A model generated the notes under the pieces. That model saw only the letters and a program-made list of their open reading frames with translations, made no database searches and was not told where the DNA came from. Source: Erythroxylum novogranatense (Eukaryota > Streptophyta > Magnoliopsida > Malpighiales > Erythroxylaceae). From it: a stretch of DNA of 64,000 nt. The translations under genes and the position numbers were made by a program. Of this stretch, positions 11,830-23,166 are shown one piece after another. The stretch is from the NCBI GenBank assembly GCA_029891385.1, contig CM057230.1, positions 52,245,414 to 52,309,413 of the forward strand, in the 5' to 3' direction. Numbering within the stretch: the first letter of the stretch is position 1; every line of letters starts with the position of its first letter.

Positions 11830-12990
11830 TTTTAACACCCAGATTTGATGTATTTTGTTTAATATTCTATACTTTTACAGACTTAAAATTGAAGAATTAA
11901 AACAAAAACACAATATAAAACAAAGATTCAACATAGGAAAGTGATGCACAGTCGTGCACAAGACTGTGCATCGACCAAAACCTTAGAATTTCTTATAAAA
12001 GGACGTGAACGAAGACTTAAAGAGAGAGCAAACTGAGGAAGGCAATTATAGACGTAGAGATCATTCTCAAGGAACAATTTTGGCTCGGAGAAGTGGAAAT
12101 ATGAAGAAGTCATCAAAAAATTCATTAGAATGTAAGATCAAGCCTTTACATCACAAGAATACTCGATAGAAGATAACTAGGAAAATAAAATTATCATCTC
12201 ATTATTTTTAATTCGTTGTTCTGTCTATCTATGTTTGAATTTGCTGATAATGTGTCAATAAACGTTTTGTTAGTGTTTAGGTTAGACAGATGCTATGTTA
12301 ATACTTTAATATGTTTTGATTCTTTTATTAATGCAATTGGGTTAATTGATATATTGAAATTCGATTATGTGTTTAATATATGCTCTAATAGACCCAAGAA
12401 TATTATATCATAACATGATTTCATACATAGAGATTGAGAAATCCTATTGATGAATAGATCTATCATAATTGAAAGGAGTTTATTGCAACCCTAGAGATAG
12501 GATAACATAATTCTTTCATATTAGGGTCAAACCTAATAGAGGGATTCACAAATTGATAAAGCAATCCTATAAACTTTAACCTAAGTAATTCGATTGAAAA
12601 CCTTAAGATTAGTTGTTAGTAGAGTCAAGGTCAGTTATTAGTATACCATAGGAATTTCCATGGTCCAACAAATCAATAAAACAATTGCATAATAAAAGAT
12701 CAATCTATTAAGGTTTGATGGAGATTCGAAGTCTACACATTAATTTTCAATAATGATAAATTTCTAAGTGCATCTTTATTTCTCTATTCTTAATTGCTTC
12801 CTATTTTATTTTACTTGCATTAGTTTTATTTTTTGTTATTAAATCCAAAATAATCCATATGCTAGATAATAGGAAAAAGGTAATTACTAGTAATTACTGT
12901 CTTCGTGGGATCAACCTTTACTTACTCGTACTAGCTACAGTTACAATGTGCACTTTTAGTTATTACATAATTCACCAACTCATGAAATAG
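11830..12990 (+). repeat. Candidate Ty3-gypsy (Tat/Ogre-like) LTR region
   Basis: A TATA-like box (CTTATAAAAGG, near 11993) is followed by a long non-coding leader. Near 12902 the word CTTCGTGGGATCAACC is followed by CTTACTCGTACTAGCTACAG; a similar phrase occurs near the 3' end of many plant Tat/Ogre-type LTRs. I could not fix TG/CA ends, a PBS or a partner LTR, so this could be a solo LTR or just a fragment. The assignment is from memory of the family's style, not an alignment. Confidence 0.4.
11943..11972. promoter_or_regulatory. 11-bp-stem hairpin just upstream of a TATA-like box
   Basis: GATGCACAGTC and its exact complement GACTGTGCATC are separated by 8 bases. The TATA-like sequence follows about 20 bases downstream. 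Confidence 0.6.
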
Positions 12991-13315
12991 GTCAATCAAT
13001 AAACAAGCATAAAAGGACAAGAGAGATATTGATTATCCACAGTGAACCAAAGATGAGGAAGGAGAAGCACAAAGAGCCGGAGAATTTACAAAGGAAGTTT
13101 TTAGAGAATGGTTTGGTATTTAAAATGATACCAAAAAAGGAAAAGGAGAGTTGAATCCCAAAAAAAGATGAAAAGAAAACTCAAAAAGGAAAAGCTAGAG
13201 TAGGGAAAAGTGGAGCACACATAAGAACATAAGAAAAATAATGGAAGAGAAGAGGGGGCCACCAAGAAGAATACACTAAAAGGCTCAAAGAGAAGGAAAT
13301 GTTGAAATGTAAGGA
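12991..13315. other. Purine-rich unassigned DNA left of the giant-LTR element
   Basis: A/G-rich plus strand with no coding signal. The same kind of purine-rich sequence resumes at 23162, as expected if one block was split by the insertion at 13321-23161. Confidence 0.5.
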
Positions 13316-13320
13316 AGGTA
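13316..13320. repeat. Left target-site duplication AGGTA
   Basis: Five bases, AGGTA, immediately before the element; the same five bases occur at 23162-23166 immediately after it. Confidence 0.88.
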
Positions 13321-13734
13321 TATTGGATCCCGTTTCCAGAACCCAACCTCGAAAACATAAATTGAAAAATAAAACGGCAAAAACGAAAGCTTAAGGAGCC
13401 AAAGAAAATCGAAATGACTCGGAATCAAAGAAAAAAAAGCAGTTCAAACAAACTGAAGGTCAAATTTTGACATCTGAAAACGTGTACCTTGGAAAAACTA
13501 GCGTTGGAAACTCAAAACACACTTGGTCTACGCAATTCCATATCGGTATAATTCTTTTTTCATCATTCAAAAGAATTCAATTTCCCATTTGGAATTCATC
13601 CACATTCAAATCTCAATTCATAAGATTCTTCTTATACAATCATATCCCATCATTTTAAACTCTTACTTTTCATTTTCTATAAAAACTCACACATGCTATA
13701 AACCAATATTCATAGACAATAAGCACTTCTATAT

Positions 13735-13885
13735 TTCAAATCAATCATCACAATCATCGGACCTCCTGTCCGGAATCCCAACACAATCAAACACATTTAT
13801 ATACCCATAGCACTTCGATAATTCTCAATCATCAAAATCATCGGACCTCCTGTCTGGAATCCAAACACAATCAAATCATATTATA
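13735..13885. repeat. Short direct repeat inside the LARD LTR
   Basis: The phrase ATCATCGGACCTCCTGTC followed by GGAATCC occurs twice about 85 bp apart (near 13755 and 13840), each copy followed by an ACACAATCAAA stretch. The same pair occurs in the right LTR near 19150 and 19237. Confidence 0.8.
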
Positions 13886-14067
13886 TATTCCATATCCATA
13901 CACAAATGTATATCCCAATTCCATACGCAAAATCCATAACTCATTATTCACATTCCAAAATAAATGCACTACAAACTTTAATAGCATTTTCAAGCTACAA
14001 TACAACATCAATCTTAGAATCCGAATCCAAATACAAAGCTACAACTCCAAAATACACAGGATATAAA

Positions 14068-14293
14068 TGTTGGACCCCACCCCCCACACCTGGGCTAACA
14101 TTTCCCACCCAGCGTGTATTTGCGGGTTATACCACGGCGGGTATTTGCGAGTTATACCGCGGTATCCAACCTTAATCAGTACTGTCCTCTTTGGTCAAGG
14201 GTGAGCCACGGCTCGAACCCAAGACCTCAAGGTTTTGTTTCACTTTAAGTGGACGCCTCTCACCATTGAGCCATTGGTGAGAGGTGTCCAACA
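14068..14293 (-). mobile_element. Nested 226-bp LTR-like insertion with tRNA-type A and B boxes
   Basis: Absent from the matching place in the right LTR (near 19455), so its borders are exact. It has ends TGTTGGAC and GTCCAACA and is flanked by a perfect 5-bp duplication ATAAA (14063-14067 and 14294-14298). It looks like a solo LTR or a very small LTR element. On the minus strand it carries TGGCTCAATGG (14273-14263), which fits the Pol III A box, and GGTTCGAGCC (14219-14210), which fits the B box, 43 bases apart as in tRNA-derived promoters. A 9-bp hairpin (CCTCTCACC/GGTGAGAGG, 14256-14284) surrounds the A box. The minus orientation is inferred from these boxes. Confidence 0.82.
14114..14164. 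repeat. GC-rich 26-bp direct repeat in the nested insertion
   Basis: GTATTTGCGGGTTATACC and GTATTTGCGAGTTATACC follow each other, each with a CACGG or CGCGG tail, forming a two-unit tandem. Confidence 0.7.
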
Positions 14294-15949
14294 ATAAAAG
14301 TCCCAAAACTCTCAACATGTCTAAGATCTAAATCTTACAACAAATTAACTTATAAAAAATCAATCATATACATAACGAGCGAACGTCTTGACTTTCTTTC
14401 ATCCGATCTCCTTCTTGATACCTAGAGATAGGGATGAAATGGGGTGAACTTTACAGCTCGTGAATAACATGTTTATTACAGAAAAATAAGCAAAAACCAT
14501 TTTCAAAATTCATTGTCATTTCATAAAATTTCACGGTTGAAACATCAAATGCTTATTTCTCCAAAATCTCAATTTTTCAAAATTCACGAACAATTTCAAA
14601 TCATGTAGGCATCAAACTTATAACACAGCATAAGCACATAACACATCAGAATTTGGTTTGGGTCAGTCTAGAAAACAGAACGTATTACACATTCCCGCAT
14701 AGCAGTCCTGTGTAGCCGTGAATAAAGTGTACTATACCTTCCCGCATAGCTGTCCGATGTAGTCGTGAACTTATGGGAGTCCTTAACGGAGCTCCAATGC
14801 CACTAGCGGGCAGGCGGGCGAAGCCTTTTTCACAAGTGCACTTAATAATTTATGGGACCTAACCAAACCCACATAACATATATTTCACACATGAAAATCG
14901 AACTGCCCAAAGGCACCTTTCAAAAACTTAATTTTTCATAACCATGTCATATCAGAACACATTTACATTCAGAAATTCACAATTTCACATAAATTCACAT
15001 AGCAATTATCAATCATTCAAAACACAAGAAAAAACAACGATCGTAGCAATTTAGAAAATCATTTTTAAAAAAACAATGGATTTTACCATTGTAGCAACTT
15101 AACCAATATTTTGAAAACCATAATTTGAAAACATTTTACTTTCTTGATTTTTTTAAAAACATATACGTAGCTTATAATTCAAATTATAAACATGGTACCC
15201 ACCTCATATCCTTGATTGAAACTTATTCAAAGCCTCTCTTTCTCCATTGCCTCTCTTAATTTCCCTTCCTCTAAAGCAAAATTTCCTAATTCATAGAAAT
15301 CCAAAATTGAACAATTCATACAATGCAATTACCAAAATTTATATAATACAACTCAACCCATACAATTCTCAACCTATCTAAACCAAAATCTTTTCAAAAT
15401 TCAACAAATCAAAATTTTCTCTTACCTTAAATCTTCACCAAATGAGGAATTTCTTAGCTCATATGGGAGCTCTCATCTTCTTCCACCTTTTTCCTTCTTG
15501 AATCAATGCAAAATCACTCTTAAAACCCAACAAAAATCGTGACTTAGCTTCTTCTTTCTTCTTTCTCCTTTTCTCCACCGAAACCACTCTTCTCATTCTT
15601 TCTTAACTTGTCTTTTAATTTCCTTCTTTAAAATTTGCGTGCTTCTCCTTCTTCTTATACAAAAGCCCACGTATCGAATTTCAAAATTGCCATTAATGAG
15701 TGAGTAATGACTCATTATTCCTTCCTTATAAGCTTTGAAACTTAAAACCTTAAGTGTTCTTCCAATTTTGCCCCTCATGTATTTTTAACATTTTAAATCA
15801 ATTTAATCCAATCAACCTATGCCATATGATCTTACTCAAATTAACATGCTAATTACTCATATTAACATGCTAATTAATTCCTCAAAATCATATAATAATC
15901 TGTTCATACCTCCAAATTCAATTTAATTCATGCTTAACTTAGGACATTT

Positions 15950-17700
15950 TTTTCTAATTGTCAAATTGAAGGAATTCGCTAAAACTTCCTTCTAGAGAAT
16001 TGTTCCTCATTGTCTCAATTTTATAATGACACCAAAATCATTCGATTTGGTTCAATACTCCAACAGTTATACTCAAAACATTTTCAGACTATTCTTATGC
16101 TAAAATATTTTCCTGCGATTTACTTCCATCCAAAAATTGATAGTCTTAGAGACTAAATTAAAATTCAATTTCATCAGACAACTTGAAGCCTTGCCTCTCT
16201 ATTTTAATCCAAATTAAGAATCACCTAATTTGGATAACTAGAGCAAAAGTTATAGCCAAAACACTTTCAGCTCTTAGTAATCCAAGACTGAACACTAAAC
16301 CCAAATTTAATCCAGAAATTGAAAGTCCTAAAGACTAAATTGAACTTCTATTCCTCTGATAACTTGTATATCCATGTCTCTAATTTATTTGGCAATAAGA
16401 ATCAATCCAATTGTATCTCCACAGATCGAGATATCACTGAAATACTGAAGCATGTTAAGAAAAAATATCCAACTCACTTTGATTAAAATCCAACTTTCTC
16501 AAATAAATCTCAAAAATCATAAATTTTCCATGGAGAGGTAGAGGAATTCTTAGAAATCCAACGCTTCAAAAATCAAGTCAATCGGATGTCGAACGAAAAA
16601 GATATAACGAAAAGAATGAAAGAGGGTCGGATTAGGGGAGGAAAATAACAAAATCAAAACGGCGTCGCACTCGCGAGGCGATTGACAGCACTCGGCCTCG
16701 TGAGGGTGTCGCTCTGCGACCGGTTCACGATCGCGAGCTGGTCGCGATCACGAACTGCGACTTTCCTTTTTTTTAACTCAAAAATCCTTAACTTCCAAAA
16801 TTCACAACTTCTGACTCAAAATTCTAAATTTTGCAAATTTGATATTAATAGAAAGCTGAAAGGAAGATCTACAACTTCCATGCAGAATTTGAAAACTAAT
16901 TCCTTCTTTAAAGGGGTCAAAATCTCACTTAAAATTTCTGTCCAATTTATATCACCCTAAATAGTATTACAACTTCTAAAATTTCTTTCTTTCAACTCCA
17001 AGGTCCAAAAATGTCATACTTTATATCAATCAAAAGATCAAAATGTAACCTACAACTTTCATGAAGGACAAAAAAATCAATTTGGCATCTAAGGGAGTCA
17101 ACAACCACTTCAAAGTTTCTGTCCACTAATGATCATCCCAAACAGTAACAAAAATTCTAAAAATCATAATTTCCTATTCCATTGTCCAAAATTTCCATAC
17201 TTTACATCAATGGAAAGATCAAAACATAATCTAAAACTTTCATGAAGCACTTAAAGGTAATTTCAACCTCTAACTAGGTCAATTTTTCAATCAAAGCTTC
17301 TGCCCCTAAACATTCACCCTAAGCCACATCCAACTTCACAATTTCACATCTTTCAATTTCCACAATCAAAAATAGCATATTATACATCATTGAAAAGCTA
17401 TAAACTTCCTCTACAACTTTCAATAAGGCTACTTGATCCGATTCAAACCACATCCGTAAAAAATTTGCCTCAAAGCACAGTACACACAAACTTACCCTTA
17501 ATGGCTTTTTTAAAAACAAAGCAAAATAACCTTAACTTCGAAAGATCATAACTTTCAATCCCAATATCAAAAAATGTCATACTTCATAGCGATAGAAAAC
17601 TATTAGCAGAAGCTACAACTTTCATGAAGATTATTTTATCAAATTCTGCCTAAATGAACCTAGAAAAATTAACAAAGATTTCACATCAAAAAGTCAACTC
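15950..17700. repeat. Diverged tandem array with about 181-bp period in the LARD left LTR
   Basis: The word CTACAACTT (or one-base variants) recurs at 16869, 17050, 17231, 17411 and 17613, spacings 181, 181, 180 and 202. Two other words show the same step earlier: TCCAAAAATTGA/TCCAGAAATTGA at 16129 and 16311, and GTTATACTC/GTTATAGCC at 16066 and 16249. The surrounding sequence between repeats is also related. Roughly nine or ten diverged units are implied. Confidence 0.75.
16660..16761. other. CpG-rich island in the LARD left LTR
   Basis: A cluster of CG dinucleotides (CGGCGTCG, CTCGCGAGG, GATCGCGAG and similar) in otherwise very AT-rich DNA. The matching block in the right LTR is 21818-21914. 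Confidence 0.8.
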
Positions 17701-18006
17701 TCTGTTACTATTCATCCCAAAAAGTCAGACTTGTAATTCCCTAAAATTTAACACTTTCACTATTTATTTATTGCTTTTCAATTCCATTTAAAACAATCCA
17801 TTTACTATAAATTTCATAACACCCTTAAAATCATCAAAACCGAAATCAATTTTTTTCACATCTTCCAAAATTTCATACATAACCTACAAGTAACACAGTT
17901 ATACACAATAGAAGAAATCCTTGAATTCTCATGCTTCTACTACCCAATTCCTCATTTAAAAGTCCTTTACAAATGCTAAAGTCCAATAAAAGATCGGGGT
18001 CCAACA

Positions 18007-18603
18007 TTTCTCCCCCTCTTAAAAGAATTTTGTCCTCGAAATTCTTACTTGAATAATCACCAAGTAACACATTCTCTCAAATAATTTCTTCCTATGTAGT
18101 CAATCACTTTCTTAACTCATTCCTCATCATACATATATCTCAATTTACTCACAATTTTTCACTTCTTGTATCAAGAACTCCCATATCATATCAAATCACT
18201 ATTTCTTAGCATATATCAATAGTCCAATTCTTAATAAGCCTTAATATGGACCAATGCCATTCAATTTAATCCCTTGAACTTCCTTACATATCTATATCTC
18301 TATCATTCATCTCATCTTTCAAGTATCCTTTATTGCATCTCACATATGTATATTCGAAATCAATTCATCCAAAATCATCAAGACATTCTAATCTTAATTT
18401 GTATGAACACATTCTTATTATCAATCATACTCTTCTCACCTAAATCAAATAATCACTTTGGTTTTTCAAATAATTCATACACATCATTATCACATTCTCA
18501 CTAATTCAATTCTATCCATCAAACTCTTAACAATTACTCGTGCATATGACTTAAACACATGCGCCTATGTAAGATCCTAATACTGACGCTCTAATACCAC
18601 AAA
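18007..18603 (-). other. LARD internal region, 597 bp
   Basis: On the minus strand it runs from the primer-binding site (TGGTATTAGAGC, ending near 18588) to the polypurine tract AAGAGGGGGAGAAA (18020-18007). Just before the tract, minus-strand codons give NFEDKILLRGG, which resembles the last residues of Tekay/Del-type polyproteins. Otherwise there is no coding sequence; the plus strand is pyrimidine-rich. No packaging or dimerisation signal could be recognised by eye. Confidence 0.85.
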
Positions 18604-21109
18604 TGTTGGAACAGAAACCCAACCGCATAAAACGTAAACAAATCAAAGAAAATGTGTACGGAAGCAAACGAAGGAAAACTAAACCTGAAAGAACAAAACT
18701 AGAATATTCCGAACGGATCAAATAGCGAAAGCGGGCCAAAAGCAAACGAAACACAAATCAGATCAAAAAGCATGCGGAAACGAAAGCTTAAGGAGCAAAA
18801 AAAAATCGAAATGGCTCGGAATCAAAGAAAAGAAAACGGTTCAAACAAACTGAAGGTCAAATTCCAACATCCGAAAATGTGTACCTTAGAAAAACTAGCG
18901 TTGGAAACTCAAGACACACTTGGTCTACGCAATTCCATATCGATATAATTTTTTTTCCTCATTCAAAACAATTCAATTTCCCATTTGGAATTCATCCACA
19001 TTCAAATCTCAATTCATAAGATTCTTCTTATACAATCATATCCCATCATTTTAAACTCTTACTTTTCATTTGCTATAAAAACTCACACATGCTATAAACC
19101 AATATTCATAGACAATAAGCACTTCTATATTTCAAATCAATCATCACAATCATCGAACCTCCTGTTCGGAATCCCAACACAATCAAACACATTTATATAC
19201 CCGTTGCACTTCGATAATTCTCAATCATCAAAATCATCGGACCTCCTGTCCGGAATCCAAACACAATCAAATCATATTATATATGCCATATCCATACACA
19301 AATGTATATCCCAATTCCATACGCAAAATCCATAACTCATTATTCACATTCCAAAATAAATGCATTACAAACTTTAATGACATTTTCAAGCTACAATATA
19401 ACATCAATCTCAGAATCCGAATCTAAATACAAAAATACAACTCCAAAATACACAGGATATAAAAGTCCCAAAACTCTCAACATGTATAAGATCTAAATCT
19501 TACAACAAGTTAACTTAAAAAAAACCAATCATATACAAAACGAACGGACGTCTTGACTTTCTTTCATCCGATCTCCTTCTTGATATCTGGAGATTGGGAT
19601 GAAAGGGGGTGAGATTTACAGCTCGTGGATAACATGTTTATAACAGAAAAATAAGCAAAAACCATTTTCAAAACTCATTGTCATTTCATAAAATTTCACG
19701 GTTGAAACATCAAATGCTTATTTCTCCAAAACCTCAAAATTTCAAAATTCACGAACAATTTCAAATCATGTAGGCATCAAACTTATAACACGAAATAAGC
19801 ACATAACACATCAGAAATTGGTTTGGGTCGGTCCAGAAAATAGAACGTACTACACATTCTCGCATAGCGGTCCTGTGTATCCGTGAACAGAACGTGTTAT
19901 ACCTTCCCGCATAGCGGTTCGGTCTAGTCGTGAACTTATAGGAGTCTTTAACGGAGCATCAATGTTACTAGCGGACAGGCGGGCGAAGCCGTTTTGACAA
20001 GTACACTTGACAATTTATGGGACTTAACCAAACCCACATAACAGATATTTTACACATGAAAATCGAACTGCCCAAAGGCACCTTTCAAAAACTTAATTTT
20101 TCATAACCATGTCATATCAAAACACATTTACATTCAAAAATTCACAATTTCACATAAATTCACATAGCAATTCTCCATCATTCAAAACACAAGAAAAAGC
20201 AACAATCGTAGCAATTTAGCAAATCATTTAAAAAAACAATGGATTTTACCATTGTAGCAACTTATCCAATATTTCGAAAACCATAATTTGAAAACATTTT
20301 GCTTTCTTGATTTTTCTAAAAACATATACGTAGCTTATAATTCAAATTATAAACATGGTACTCACCTCATATCCTTGATTGAAACTTGTTCAAAGCCTCT
20401 CTTTCTCCATTGCCTCTCTTAATTTCCCTTCCTCTAAAGCAAAATTCCCTAATTCATAGAAATCCAAAATTGAACAATTCATACCATGCAATTACCAAAA
20501 TAAAACTCAAACCCATACAATTCTCAACCTATTTAAACCAAAATCTTTTCAAAATTCAACAAATCAAAATTTTCTCTTACCTTAAACCTTCACCAAATGA
20601 GGAATTTCTTAGCTCATATGGGAGCTCTCATCTTCTTCCAACTTTTTCCTTCTTGAATCAACGCCAAATCACTCTTAAAATCGAACAAAAATCGTGACCT
20701 AGCTTCTTCTTTCTTCTTTCTCCTATTCTCCACCAAAACCACTCTTCTCATTCTTTCTTAACTTGTCTTTTAATTTCCTTCTTTAAAATTTGTGTGCTTC
20801 TCCTTCTTCTTATACGAAAGCCCACCTATCTAATTTCAAAATTGTCATTAATGAGTGAGTAATGACTCATTTTCCCTTCCTTATAAGCTTTGAAACTTAA
20901 AACCTTAAGTGTTCTTCCAACTTTTCCCCTCATGCATTTTTAAAATTTTAAATCAATTTAATCCAATCAACCTATGCCATATGATCTTACTCAAATTAAC
21001 ATGCCAATTACTCACATTAACATGCTAATTAATTCCTCAAAATCATATAATAATCTGTTCATACCTCCAAATTCAATTTAATTCATGCTTAACTTAGGAC
21101 ATTTTTTTT

Positions 21110-22860
21110 CTAATCGTCAAATTGAAAGAATTCGCTAAAACTTCCTTCTAGAGATTTGTTCCTCATTGTCTCAATTTTATAATGACACCAAAATCATTTG
21201 ATTTGGTTCAATACTCCATCAGTTATACTCAAAACATTTTTGGACTATTCTTATACTAAAATATTTTCCTGCGATTTGCTTCCATCCAAAAGTTGATAGT
21301 CTTAGAGACTAAATTAAAATTCAATTTCATTAGACAACATAAAGCCTCGACTCTCTAATTTAATCCAAATTAATAATCATCTCATTTGGATGACTAGACC
21401 AAAAGTTATAGCCAAAACACTTTCAGCTCTTAGTAATCCAAGACTGAACACTAAACCCAACTTCAATCCAGAAATTGAAAGTCTTAAAGACTAAATTGAA
21501 CTTTGATTCCTTCTGATAACTTGTAGATCCATTTCTCTGGTTTATGTAGAAACAAGAATCAATCTAATTGGATCTCCACAGATCGAGATATCACTGAAAT
21601 ACTGAAGCATGTTCAGAAAAAATATCCAACTCACTTTGATTAAAAACCATCTTTCTAAAATAAATCTCAAAAATCATAAATTATCCATGGAGAGGTAAAG
21701 GAATGTCTTAGAAATCCAACGCTTAAAAAATCAAGTCAATTAGATGTCGGACAAAAAAGATATGAGCAAAAGAATGAAAGAGGGTCAGATTAGGGGAGGA
21801 AAATAACAAAATCAAAACGACGTCGCACTCGCGAGGGGTGCGCGCTCTGCCTCGCTAGCGCTCGGCCTCGCGAGGTCGTCGCCTTGCGACTAGTTCGCGA
21901 TCGCGAACTACGACTTTTCTTTTTTTTTTAACTCAAAAACCCTTAACTTCCAAAATTCATAACTTCTGATTCAAAATTCCAAATTTTGCAAATTTGGTAT
22001 TAATAGAAAGCTGAAAAGAAGCTCTATAACTTCTATGGAGAACTTAAAAACTAATTCCTTCTCTAAAGGAGTCAAAATCCCACTCAACATTTCTGTCCAA
22101 ATTATGTCACCCTAAACAGTATCATAAATTCTAAAATTTCTATCTTTCAACTCTAAGGTCCAAAAATGTCATACTTTATGTCAATGAAAGGATCAAAATG
22201 CAACCTACAACTTTCATAAAAGACAGAAAAATCAATTTGGCCTCTAAGGGAGTCAAAAACTACTTCAAAGTTTCTGTCCACTAATGATCATCCCAAACAG
22301 TAACAGAAATTCTAAAAATCATAACTTCCTATTCCATTGTCCAAAATTTTCATACTTTACATCAATGGAAAGATCAAAATATAATCTAAAACTTTTATGA
22401 AGCATTTAAAGGCAATTTCAACTTCTAACTAGGTCAATTTTTTAATAAAAGCTTCTGCCCCTAAACATTCACCCTAAACCACAACCAACTTCACAATTTC
22501 ACATCTTTCAATTTCCACAATCAAAAATAGCATATTATATATAATTGAAAACCTATAAACTTCCTCTACAACTTTCAATAAGGCTACTTAATCCAATTCA
22601 AACTACATCAGTACAAAATTTGCCTCAAAACACAATACACACAAACTTGCCCTTAATAACATTTTTAAAAACAAAGCAAAATAACCTTAACTTCGAAAGA
22701 TCATAACTTTCAATCCCGATATCGAAAAATGTTATACTTCATAAAGATAAAAATCTATCAATAGAAGCTACAACTTTCATAAAGATTATTTTATCAAATT
22801 CTGCCTAAATCAACTCAGAAAAATTCACAAAGATTTAACATCAAAAAGTCAACTCTCTGT
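21110..22860. repeat. Diverged tandem array with about 181-bp period in the LARD right LTR
   Basis: Same array as at 15950-17700. Landmark words step by 180, 182, 179 and 203 bases, nearly the same spacings as in the left LTR, so the array was present before insertion. Confidence 0.75.
21893..21908. repeat. Perfect 16-bp palindrome in the CpG island
   Basis: GTTCGCGATCGCGAAC. The left LTR has a decayed form (GTTCACGATCGCGAGC, from about 16722) changed by transitions, as CpG methylation decay would give. Confidence 0.85.
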
Positions 22861-23166
22861 TATTATTCATCCCAAAAAGTCAAACTTGCAATTCCCTAAA
22901 ATTTAACTCTTTCACTATTCATTTCTTGCTTTTCAATTCCATTTAAAACAATCCATTTACTATAAATTTCATAGCACCCTCAAAATCATCAAAACTGAAA
23001 TCAATTTTTCTCACATCTTCCAAAATTTCATACATAACCTACAAGTAATACAATTATATACAATAGAAGAAATCCTTGAATTCTCATGCTTCTACTACCC
23101 AATTCCTCATTTAAAAGTCCTTTACCAATGCTAAAATCCAATAGAAGATCGGGGTCCAATAAGGTA

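Larger units (their letters stand above)
13321..18006 (-). repeat. LARD 3' LTR (left copy)
   Basis: It aligns with 18604-23161 almost throughout. It lacks about 100 bp near its outer end (after about 13360) and carries the 226-bp nested insertion at 14068-14293. In the stretch of about 145 bases before its inner end I counted seven differences from the other LTR, mostly transitions, so the insertion is old but not ancient. Short open frames inside it (for example 13523-13810) also occur in the other LTR and show no protein family, so they are not genes. Confidence 0.9.
13321..23161 (-). mobile_element. Non-autonomous gypsy-type LTR retrotransposon with giant LTRs (LARD-like)
   Basis: Two direct repeats of 4,686 and 4,558 bp flank only 597 bp. 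The order on the minus strand is: 5' LTR (23161-18604), primer-binding site TGGTATTAGAGC, non-coding interior, polypurine tract AAGAGGGGGAGAAA, 3' LTR (18006-13321). The inner LTR ends are TGTTGG and CCAACA. The outer ends read TATTGG and CCAATA. A perfect AGGTA target duplication flanks the whole. No gag, protease, RT or integrase is present. Known LARDs pair LTRs of about 4.5 kb with interiors of several kb, so this interior is very short. The interior keeps a stub resembling the end of a chromovirus pol, which suggests a Tekay/Del-like partner supplied the enzymes. Confidence 0.9.
18604..23161 (-). repeat. LARD 5' LTR (right copy)
   Basis: Starts TGTTGGAACAGAAACC on the plus strand and ends GGGGTCCAATA. 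It lacks the nested insertion found in the left copy and keeps about 100 bp that the left copy lost near its outer end. It contains the matching CpG island (21818-21914) and the roughly 181-bp array, with CTATAACTT-type words at 22024, 22204, 22386, 22565 and 22768. Confidence 0.9.

Noticed and set aside
13523..14175. Open frames in the giant LTR
   Set aside because: They recur in the other LTR with changes, show no family motif, and are low-complexity His/Ser/Ile-rich translation of AT-rich DNA.
14210..14273. Possible tRNA gene from the A and B boxes
   Set aside because: Only the internal promoter boxes fit; no acceptor stem or anticodon arm could be folded, and the piece lies inside a TG...CA insertion.
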